Shown in pieces: positions 42,466-48,944 of a stretch of DNA of 64,000 bases. The stretch spans positions 186,001-250,000 of the forward strand of contig NZ_JALHQD010000003.1 in the NCBI RefSeq assembly GCF_022842145.1, read 5' to 3'. The translations under genes were made by a program, and so were the position numbers. The stretch is from Tabrizicola sp. (lineage in GTDB: Bacteria > Pseudomonadota > Alphaproteobacteria > Rhodobacterales > Rhodobacteraceae). The notes beneath the pieces are model-generated. The model searched no databases. It saw only the letters and a list, made by a program, of their open reading frames with translations, and was not told the origin of the DNA. Each line of letters opens with the position of its first letter. Positions within the stretch are counted from its first letter, which is position 1.

Positions 42466-43424
42466 GCCATCATCCCCACGATCTTCCTTCCCCGCTCGGC
42501 CCGTAGGTTCCGGGACAGCAGGTCCATGCAGGCCATGCGGACCGCCACACCCATCTCGACCTGATCCTGGATCACCGACCGGTTGATGTCGTCGGCGAGA
42601 TCGCCGTCGATCTCCACCCCCCGGTTCATCGGGCCGGGGTGCATCACGATGGCCTCGGGCGAGGCGTAGGCCAGCTTTTCGGCGTCCAGACCGTAGCGGT
42701 GGTAGTATTCGCGTTCCGAGGGGATGAACCCCCCGTCCATCCGTTCCTTCTGCAGGCGCAGCATCATCACCACGTCCGCGCCCTTCAGCCCTTCGCGCAT
42801 GTCGTCGAAAAGCTCGCAGCCAAAGTCCTCGACGCCCGAGGGCATCAGCGTCGGCGGCGCGATCAGGCGCAGGCGGTTTTCCATCTTGCCCAGGAGGATC
42901 AGGTTCGACCGGGCGACGCGCGAATGGGCGATGTCGCCGCAGATCGCAATCGTCAGCCGCTGGATGCGGCCCTTGGCGCGGCGGATGGTGAGCGCGTCAA
43001 GGAGGGCCTGGGTGGGGTGCTCATGCCGCCCGTCGCCCGCATTCAGGACGGCGCAATCCACCTTCTGGGCCAGCAGGTTGACGGCCCCGCTTGCCCCATG
43101 CCGGACAACCAGCAGGTCCGGGTGCATCGCGTTCAGCGTCATCGCGGTGTCGATCAGCGTCTCGCCCTTCTTCACCGACGAGTTCGCCACGGACATGTTC
43201 ATCACGTCCGCCCCAAGCCGCTTTCCGGCCAGTTCGAAGGAGGACTGCGTGCGGGTCGAATTCTCGAAGAAGAGGTTGATCTGCGTCATTCCCGCCAGCA
43301 CGTCGGACTGCTTCACCGTGCGGCGGTTCAGGTCGACATAGCGGTCGGCAAGGTCAAGGACGGTGGTGATCTCCAGGGGGGCAAGATGCTCGATCCCCAG
43401 AAGATGGCGGGCGCGGAAGGCCAT
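42462..43424 (-). CDS. pyrB: Aspartate carbamoyltransferase catalytic chain
   Basis: This 320-residue enzyme has the carbamoyl-phosphate motif [25 protein letters not shown] near residues 52-76, [14 protein letters not shown] and [16 protein letters not shown], and a C-terminal [12 protein letters not shown]. It forms carbamoyl-aspartate in pyrimidine synthesis. No regulatory chain (pyrI) is seen. It is the first gene of the operon, and the dead pyrC homologue is downstream after five small membrane-protein genes. Confidence 0.96.
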   Translation of the reverse strand: MAFRARHLLGIEHLAPLEITTVLDLADRYVDLNRRTVKQSDVLAGMTQINLFFENSTRTQSSFELAGKRLGADVMNMSVANSSVKKGETLIDTAMTLNAMHPDLLVVRHGASGAVNLLAQKVDCAVLNAGDGRHEHPTQALLDALTIRRAKGRIQRLTIAICGDIAHSRVARSNLILLGKMENRLRLIAPPTLMPSGVEDFGCELFDDMREGLKGADVVMMLRLQKERMDGGFIPSEREYYHRYGLDAEKLAYASPEAIVMHPGPMNRGVEIDGDLADDINRSVIQDQVEMGVAVRMACMDLLSRNLRAERGRKIVGMMA

Positions 43425-43482
43425 GGTCGTCCCCTTGTCCGGTTTCCCCCTCTATCGCAAAGGCCGGGGGGCGGGGCAAGCT

Positions 43483-44253
43483 TCAGGATACGGGACAGGG
43501 CCCGCCGGCGTAGGAGTAATAGCTTCGGAACCCATTGGATCGGTAGGACCAGCGATAGTCGCGCTGGCCGCCGTCGTTCATCACGGTCAGGACAAGGTTT
43601 GGACGCCGCCACTCAGCCATTGGCAGGGTGAGAAGGCGCAGCTGGTCGGAGGTGGGGGTGCTGCCCTCGGGCGTGCGCAGGCAGCGGGACGCGCCGGGCA
43701 GGATTGTCTCGGCGCGGGAGAGGATGATCTGGGGATAGGTGACGCCTCCGACCAGCGTCAGGCACAGCAGCGTCGCGGAGGCAGTAACCGCCAGGCATCG
43801 CCGGCGAAGCGGCAGGCGCATGGCCGCATAGACCGCGACTGAGGCAAGGCCCGCCACGGCCAGGTGCAAGGCCAGACCCCCGGGAAGCCCGCGCAGTGCG
43901 GCGGCCAACAGGAGCGTGGCAACCACACCGGCCAGAAGCCCGTAGACCGCTGCGAGGATGTAGTCGGGTGCCAGGATGTCCCTGGAAAGGGCCGACCAGT
44001 CCAGGGGGGCCTTGGCCAGGGTCCAGAAGGCCCGGGCCGCGACACCAAGGGTGGCAAAGCCGAAGACCCACCAGAGCAGAAGGTCCTGCAGTCCATGAAA
44101 GATATCCTGGTCAAGATACGGGGTGATCGGCGTCAGCGCCTTGGACCAGACCAGTGGAAGCGCAGCCGCGGCCCAGGCGCGCAGGCCCCAGTTCAGCGGC
44201 ATCAGGAAAACGGCAATCGCCAGCAGGACGAAGGGAAGAACGGTCACAGGCAC
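43483..44253 (-). CDS. Polytopic membrane protein of unknown function
   Basis: This 256-residue protein has about six hydrophobic helices in the first 180 residues (VTVLPFVLLAIAVFLMPL, LLLWWVFGFATLGVAARAFW, LLAGVVATLLLAAALRGL, AVTASATLLCLTLVGGV). A C-terminal soluble part contains TVMNDGGQRDYRWSYRSNG. It starts at GTG at 44253, and moaB ends 9 bases before it on the same strand, so the two may be co-transcribed. No family is recognised. Confidence 0.65.
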   Translation of the reverse strand: MPVTVLPFVLLAIAVFLMPLNWGLRAWAAAALPLVWSKALTPITPYLDQDIFHGLQDLLLWWVFGFATLGVAARAFWTLAKAPLDWSALSRDILAPDYILAAVYGLLAGVVATLLLAAALRGLPGGLALHLAVAGLASVAVYAAMRLPLRRRCLAVTASATLLCLTLVGGVTYPQIILSRAETILPGASRCLRTPEGSTPTSDQLRLLTLPMAEWRRPNLVLTVMNDGGQRDYRWSYRSNGFRSYYSYAGGPCPVS

Positions 44254-44262
44254 GGTTCTTGA

Positions 44263-44805
44263 TCACTTCCGCTTCAGATGTTCTTCCAGGCGCGGCATGA
44301 TCTCGACGAAGTTGCAGGGGCGGTGGCGGCTGTCGAGTTGGGGTTTCAGGATCTCGTCCCAGGCATCGCGGCAGGCGCCGGGAGAGCCGGGAAGCGCGAA
44401 AAGATAGGTGCCGCCCGCAACGCCCCCGGTGGCCCGGCTTTGCACGGCGCTGGTGCCGATCTTCTGCATCGAGACGTTCGTGAAGACGGTGCCGAAGGCC
44501 TCGATTTCCTTCTCGTAGACCTCGCGGTGGGCTTCCACGGTGACATCGCGGCCGGTCAGGCCGGTGCCGCCGGTGGTCAGGATCACATCGACCTCGGGGT
44601 CGGCGATCCACTGGCGCAGGCGGGTGACGATGGCCGGTCGGTCGTCCTGGACGATGCCGCGGTCGGCCAGCACATGCCCGGCCTCTGTGAGGCGGGCGAC
44701 CAGCGTATCGCCGGACTTGTCCGTCTCGGGCGTACGGGTGTCGCTGACGGTCAGGACAGCGATGCGGACCGGGTGGAAGAGCAGGGTGTCGTCGATCCGG
44801 GACAT
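44263..44805 (-). CDS. moaB: Molybdenum cofactor biosynthesis protein B
   Basis: This 180-residue MoaB/Mog-type molybdopterin-binding protein has TVSDTRTPETDKSGDTLVARL, the signature TTGGTGLTGRDVTVEA, and FALPGSPGACRDAWDEIL. MoaB binds or adenylylates molybdopterin during cofactor assembly. It lies 1 base after the LysE-type gene on the same strand. No molybdoenzyme gene is seen in the window. Confidence 0.93.
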   Translation of the reverse strand: MSRIDDTLLFHPVRIAVLTVSDTRTPETDKSGDTLVARLTEAGHVLADRGIVQDDRPAIVTRLRQWIADPEVDVILTTGGTGLTGRDVTVEAHREVYEKEIEAFGTVFTNVSMQKIGTSAVQSRATGGVAGGTYLFALPGSPGACRDAWDEILKPQLDSRHRPCNFVEIMPRLEEHLKRK

Positions 44806-44806
44806 G

Positions 44807-45436
44807 TCAGCTCCTTGGCATCAGGGCCAGCCGCAAGGCCAGCGCGCCGAAGATGGTGGCGCTGATCCTTGCCAGCCATTTCGACAGGCCTGCGGATCGG
44901 GCGACGCGCTGGCCGATGGACCCGGCGAAAAGTCCGACCGCGCCGTTGACCACCAGGCCCCCGAACGAGAAGACGAGGCCCAGCGTCAGGAACTGCGGCG
45001 GGATCGGACGCGACGGATCGACGAACTGCGGCAGGAAGGCGAGGATGAAAAGGATCACCTTGGGGTTCAGGAGGTTGACCAGAAGCCCCTGCCAGAACGC
45101 CCGCCCGGCAGTGCTGGGGGAAACCTGGACCTTCGCCGCAAAGGGCGAGGCGCGGAGCGCCCCGACAGCAAGCCAGAGAAGATAGCCGACCCCCAACCAG
45201 CGGATCGCCTCGAAGGCCGCCGGGTGTGTCGCCAGCAGTGCGCCAAGGCCAAGCGCGGCCAGAAGGGTGTGCACCATCCCGCCAAGTGCGATGCCGAAGT
45301 TGGCAGCCATCGCGGCGCGGCGGCCGGATTTCAGACCCTGACCCAGGCAGAACATCATGTCCGCACCCGGTGTCAGGTTCAGCGCCAGACCGGCGGGGAT
45401 GAAAGCCAGAAGGGTGAGCGTCTCGACCGGGAGCAT
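44807..45436 (-). CDS. LysE family amino-acid exporter
   Basis: This 209-residue LysE/RhtB-type transporter starts MLPVETLTLLAFIPAGLALNLTPGADMMFCLGQGL, the classical N-terminal motif, followed by NPKVILFILAFLPQFVDP. About six helices are visible. The ATG at 45436 overlaps the stop of the glycosylase gene by one base (TGATG). Members export basic amino acids, threonine or homoserine lactones; the substrate is open. Confidence 0.9.
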   Translation of the reverse strand: MLPVETLTLLAFIPAGLALNLTPGADMMFCLGQGLKSGRRAAMAANFGIALGGMVHTLLAALGLGALLATHPAAFEAIRWLGVGYLLWLAVGALRASPFAAKVQVSPSTAGRAFWQGLLVNLLNPKVILFILAFLPQFVDPSRPIPPQFLTLGLVFSFGGLVVNGAVGLFAGSIGQRVARSAGLSKWLARISATIFGALALRLALMPRS

Positions 45437-46227
45437 CAGCGCAGCCGTGCCTGAAGCGACAGAAGGTCGGCCCAGGCCTCGCGCTTGGCGCTTGGGTTGC
45501 GCAAGAGATAGGCCGGGTGCGCCATGGGCAGGAGCGGCTTTCTTAGCGCTTGGGACCATGTACCTCGAGCGCGCAGGATCCCTTTGCCGCCGGTCAGGGC
45601 GAAGAGGGAGGTGTTGCCCACGACCACGATCACCTGCGGATCGACAAGGGCAATGTGACGCTCGACGAAGGGCAGCATCATCGCGATTTCCGCCGGTTCG
45701 GGATCGCGGTTGCCGGGGGGCCGCCAGGGCAGGACGTTGGTGATGTAGACGGCCGACCGCGCATCCGGGCTGGTGCGCGACAGGCCGATGGCCGCGAACA
45801 TTCGGTCCAGAAGTTGCCCCGCACGCCCGACGAAGGGACGTCCCTCGCGGTCTTCTTCCGCGCCGGGAGCCTCACCCAGGATCAGCACCCGCGCCTTGGG
45901 ATTGCCGTCCGCAAAGACGGTGTTCCGCGCGCCCTTCTTCAAATCGCACAGGTCGAAGGATGCCATCGCCGCGCTCAGATCCTCCAGGGTCGTCGACCGT
46001 TCGGCAGCGGCCCGAGCGGCGGCGACGGGGTCAGCTGCGGTGGTCGACGCCTGCGGGACAGCTGCCGCAGGAGCCTTTTGCGCCAATGGCTTGGGGGCCT
46101 CGGCTGCCAGATCGTAGCGGTTGACGGGGGCATCCAGGATTGTCTCGTCCGCGCCTGCCTCGACCTGCCAGGCAAGGGCGGCAAGGGCGGCGTGCCAGTC
46201 GTCTGCGATGTCCGCGGCGATTCCCAT
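45436..46227 (-). CDS. Uracil-DNA glycosylase, family 4 type
   Basis: This 263-residue protein has the family-4/5 motifs LGEAPGAEEDREGRPFVGRAGQLLD and TNVLPWRPPGNRDPEPAEI and the C-terminal HPAYLLRNPSAK. Family-4 enzymes hold a 4Fe-4S cluster; a Cys is visible in FDLCDLKKGARN, but the full Cys set could not be checked. An N-terminal Ala-rich region of about 90 residues is typical of alphaproteobacterial members. It removes uracil from DNA. It is the first of a short minus-strand run with LysE and moaB. Confidence 0.88.
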   Translation of the reverse strand: MGIAADIADDWHAALAALAWQVEAGADETILDAPVNRYDLAAEAPKPLAQKAPAAAVPQASTTAADPVAAARAAAERSTTLEDLSAAMASFDLCDLKKGARNTVFADGNPKARVLILGEAPGAEEDREGRPFVGRAGQLLDRMFAAIGLSRTSPDARSAVYITNVLPWRPPGNRDPEPAEIAMMLPFVERHIALVDPQVIVVVGNTSLFALTGGKGILRARGTWSQALRKPLLPMAHPAYLLRNPSAKREAWADLLSLQARLR

Positions 46228-46271
46228 GCAAGGACACTAGGGCCGCACCGTCCCCGTCACAAGCCGACGGC

Positions 46272-47063
46272 TTAGGGAGCGGGGCAGCCCTTGACCTCGA
46301 CCGCGCCGTTGGCGGCCAGGATCGTCAGGGTGATGCCCGAGCGGTCCAACGCGAAGGGCGCGCCGCTGGGCGGGACCAGTTCGGTCATGCTGATCAACTC
46401 GCCCCCACGCCGTTCGGTGACGGCCTCGGCAATCCAGACCTGACGGTCGGCCGTCTCGAAGGCGACGACTTCGGGTCGGCCCGGGTCCGGCATCCGGACG
46501 GTGGCCGTCAGGCGCAGGCCATCGGCAATCGGATCGACGGAACAGGTGACTTCGGTCACGCCGGCCTCGCCCGCTGTGGCGGCGCGCTTTGCCAGGGCTG
46601 TCCGGATTTCGGGGTCCGAAGCGCCGGGCGGGGCGAGGTCGGAGGTGAGCGAAAGGCTGGCCGGAAGGCAGATCTCGTCACAGACCCCAAGCTCGACCGC
46701 CACCGACAGACGCATCGGGCGCGCGGGGTCCTTCGGCATGATTTCCACTGGCAGAACAAGGTGATCGTGGTAGCCGATCGTCTGCATCCCGTTCAGCTCG
46801 AAGACGCTCGGGGCGGGCCAGTGGATGGTCACGGACTTGACGTTCTCGGACCTCGACCAATCGAAACTGGGGGGGATGCCTGCATCGCCGGGGCTGCGCC
46901 AGTAGGTCTTCCAGCCGGGAGCAAGCTGCATCTCCACCGCCGCCATGTGCGCGCCGTTTTCCATTTGCCATCCGGGCCTTAGCTGGGCCGACAGGACGTC
47001 GTCCTGCGTGGTGGCAAGGGCGGGGGCGGCAAGGAGGGCAAGGGTGGCGGTGTATCTGATCAT
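46272..47063 (-). CDS. Periplasmic DsbD-alpha-like disulfide protein
   Basis: This 263-residue protein has a signal peptide (MIRYTATLALLAAPALA). Its body resembles the thiol-disulfide interchange (DsbD-alpha/ScsB-N) domain: WKTYWRSPGDAGIPPSFDWSRS and a Cys pair in LGVCDEICLPA. The membrane DsbD domain is absent. It presumably exchanges electrons with a periplasmic disulfide partner. The ATG at 47063 fits the signal peptide; the longer frame upstream is antisense to yqgE. Confidence 0.85.
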   Translation of the reverse strand: MIRYTATLALLAAPALATTQDDVLSAQLRPGWQMENGAHMAAVEMQLAPGWKTYWRSPGDAGIPPSFDWSRSENVKSVTIHWPAPSVFELNGMQTIGYHDHLVLPVEIMPKDPARPMRLSVAVELGVCDEICLPASLSLTSDLAPPGASDPEIRTALAKRAATAGEAGVTEVTCSVDPIADGLRLTATVRMPDPGRPEVVAFETADRQVWIAEAVTERRGGELISMTELVPPSGAPFALDRSGITLTILAANGAVEVKGCPAP

Positions 47064-47192
47064 GTGGGAACAATAGGAAAAGCCGGGCGGTTGGGAAATC
47101 ACTTTGCGGCGAAGCGGCGTGAGCGTGACGTTTTCGCCATTGTCTCGGCGCGGCGCGGCGTTATCTTTCAATGACTTGCACAGGGGGTTCCG

Positions 47193-47753
47193 ATGGACCT
47201 TTCCGGACAGATCCTGATTGCCATGCCCGGCATGGCCGACCCCCGGTTCGAACGGAGCGTGGTGCTGATCTGCGCGCATTCGGACGAGGGGGCGATGGGG
47301 TTGATCGTCAACAAGCCATTGGAAGAACTCAGTTTTTCCGGGCTTCTGGAGCATCTGAACATTCCCGTTGCACCCATGGGCCGCGAGATCAGCGTGCATT
47401 TCGGCGGGCCGGTGGAGCGGGGGCGGGGGTTCGTCCTGCACTCCACCGACTGGGAGCGGGGCGGGGCCGAGGGCACCATGGCGGTGCCGGGGGGTCTGGA
47501 GATGACCGCGACGATCAACGTGCTGGAGGCTTTGGCTGCGGGCGGCGGGCCGGGCAAGGCCTTGCTGGCGCTGGGATATTCCGGCTGGGGGCCGGGGCAG
47601 CTGGAGGCCGAGATCGGGCGGAACGACTGGCTGACCTGTGACGCCGCAGAGGGGTTGCTGTTTGCCGCGGACGACGCGACCAAATGGTCGGCGGCGCTGC
47701 GGGGGATGGGGATCGATCCTTTGACCCTGAGTGCGGCGGCGGGGCGAGCCTGA
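47193..47753 (+). CDS. YqgE/AlgH family protein
   Basis: This 186-residue protein of the UPF0301 YqgE/AlgH family has LIAMPGMADPRFERSVVLICAHSDEGAMGLIVNKPL, VHFGGPVERGRGFVLHS and LALGYSGWGPGQLEAEI. The function of the family is unsettled; AlgH was linked to transcriptional control in Pseudomonas. It is divergent from the DsbD-alpha-like gene with a 129-base gap. An AT-richer island follows. Confidence 0.93.
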   Translation: MDLSGQILIAMPGMADPRFERSVVLICAHSDEGAMGLIVNKPLEELSFSGLLEHLNIPVAPMGREISVHFGGPVERGRGFVLHSTDWERGGAEGTMAVPGGLEMTATINVLEALAAGGGPGKALLALGYSGWGPGQLEAEIGRNDWLTCDAAEGLLFAADDATKWSAALRGMGIDPLTLSAAAGRA

Positions 47754-47843
47754 GGCTAGCCAAGGGACGCCGGTAAGGGGTTGGGAACGCTGGGTTAATC
47801 CGGGGATTTGGGGTGGGACGGGGGTATTCATCCCGTATTCTTT

Positions 47844-47866
47844 GCGTATGCATTCCGTGCATACGC
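47844..47866. repeat. Short perfect inverted repeat at the island edge
   Basis: GCGTATGCA and TGCATACGC (9 bases each) are separated by TTCCG. The repeat sits about 90 bases downstream of the yqgE stop, where G+C content begins to fall. It may be a terminator stem, but no T-run follows on either side. Confidence 0.45.
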
Positions 47867-47954
47867 GCGGGCATGGGGTGCGGCGTTAACCTTGGGGGCG
47901 AATCGGGTGTGGACTGCTTGTATTAAGCAATTGAATGCTCGATGGGTGGCTGCT

Positions 47955-48509
47955 TTAATTCGGCTCACGCAGGCGGTTGAGAATCGTGGAAGTTAGCTCA
48001 GCTATCGAGTCAGTGTCGAATGACTCCTTAGAGGCAAACGAGAAATCATCAAAGAATGCCAGCGTCAGCAGGAAGCATTTCTTGTCAATGTCCAATGGAC
48101 CATTGTTTGGTTCATTCAACCCCAAGACAAAGGTTCTGCCAGCAGAGGTTGTGAAGCTCTGGACGAAGCACTCATCAGAATCGGAGGGGAACGCCGTTAT
48201 GTCGTTTCTGACACCCTCGGAAAACATGTCTAATAGACGCGGATCAATCTTTTTGTCCTTTATCAATCCGGAGATCGAAACAAATACAAAATTGGCTTTG
48301 TTAGCATCCTGCAAGAAAAATGCTTCGAGATTCCGCAGCGCATATGTGTAGCCAATTGCTGAAGAAAATCCCGCGAGTTCTTCGTCTTCAACATAGAATA
48401 CAGGCTGGAAGACTTTCACTTGGTCCGCCAGGCACTGTGTCCCACAAAGTAAAAGTCCGGCAAGATATGCGGTTTGCTTCGCCCAACTGAGTACAAATGA
48501 CGGGATCAC
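47955..48509 (-). CDS. Exported protein of unknown function in an AT-rich island
   Basis: This 184-residue protein has a signal-peptide-like N-terminus (AKQTAYLAGLLLCGTQCLA) and a mature part with Cys in DECFVQSF and DKKCFLLTL, and FVLGLNEPNNGPL. The start is GTG at 48509 with GGGAG upstream. Codon use and base composition are clearly more A+T-rich than the rest of the window, so acquisition by transfer is likely. No family is recognised. Palindromic repeats lie just upstream of its start. Confidence 0.65.
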   Translation of the reverse strand: MIPSFVLSWAKQTAYLAGLLLCGTQCLADQVKVFQPVFYVEDEELAGFSSAIGYTYALRNLEAFFLQDANKANFVFVSISGLIKDKKIDPRLLDMFSEGVRNDITAFPSDSDECFVQSFTTSAGRTFVLGLNEPNNGPLDIDKKCFLLTLAFFDDFSFASKESFDTDSIAELTSTILNRLREPN

Positions 48510-48537
48510 GCAATCACTCCCATTTAGCCCAAGCAGC

Positions 48538-48597
48538 GTAGGGTGCGCTACAGCGCACCGTCGGATGGGCGGAACGGTGCGCTGTAGCGCACCGTAC
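48538..48597. repeat. REP-like palindrome pair, first copy
   Basis: Two units in inverted orientation: 48538-48560 and 48575-48597 match as reverse complements at 22 of 23 bases. Each unit has the self-complementary core GGTGCGCTACAGCGCACC. The pair ends 2 bases from the stop of the 80-residue minus-strand gene. A second pair of the same sequence lies at 48871-48923. Confidence 0.88.
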
Positions 48598-48599
48598 AG

Positions 48600-48842
48600 T
48601 CACAACGGCTTCGTGTCTTTCGCACGATCGGACTTCGGCGTTCTTGCGCGTTCTCGATAGGTATCAAAGATCGTTGCGACCACGATCAGGGCCGGAGCAA
48701 TGTAGAGAAGTAGGTTAAATCGCTGTGCTAGAAATCCATCCCGAGAAGCTGGCCAGAGGAAGTTGAGCAATACAACCAACACATAGAGTGCCGATGCAAA
48801 GGCGAAGGCTTTTGCGGATTTGGATCTAATCCACGACCGCAT
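48600..48842 (-). CDS. Small two-helix membrane protein flanked by REP pairs
   Basis: This protein of about 80 residues starts at the ATG at 48842 (MRSWIRSKSAKAFAF; a TTG at 48854 is possible). It has two hydrophobic helices (FAFASALYVLVVLLNFLW and LLLYIAPALIVVATIF) and a basic C-terminal tail. It is AT-richer than the surroundings. It lies exactly between two REP-like pairs. No family is recognised; it could be a chance frame, but length and hydrophobic pattern favour a real gene. Confidence 0.55.
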   Translation of the reverse strand: MRSWIRSKSAKAFAFASALYVLVVLLNFLWPASRDGFLAQRFNLLLYIAPALIVVATIFDTYRERARTPKSDRAKDTKPL

Positions 48843-48870
48843 TATTTGGTCCAATCGTGCGATTTTGGCT

Positions 48871-48923
48871 CGTAGGGTGCGCTACAGCGCACCGTCGGGT
48901 GGTGCGCTGTAGCGCACCCTACG
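48871..48923. repeat. REP-like palindrome pair, second copy
   Basis: A perfect 23-base inverted repeat: 48871-48893 pairs with 48901-48923 around a 7-base loop, with core GGTGCGCTACAGCGCACC in each arm. It starts 21 bases after the stop of the minus-strand aldehyde dehydrogenase gene. It has the same unit as the pair at 48538-48597. Confidence 0.9.
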
Positions 48924-48944
48924 ATGGGGGTGGCGGCGGCTCTG

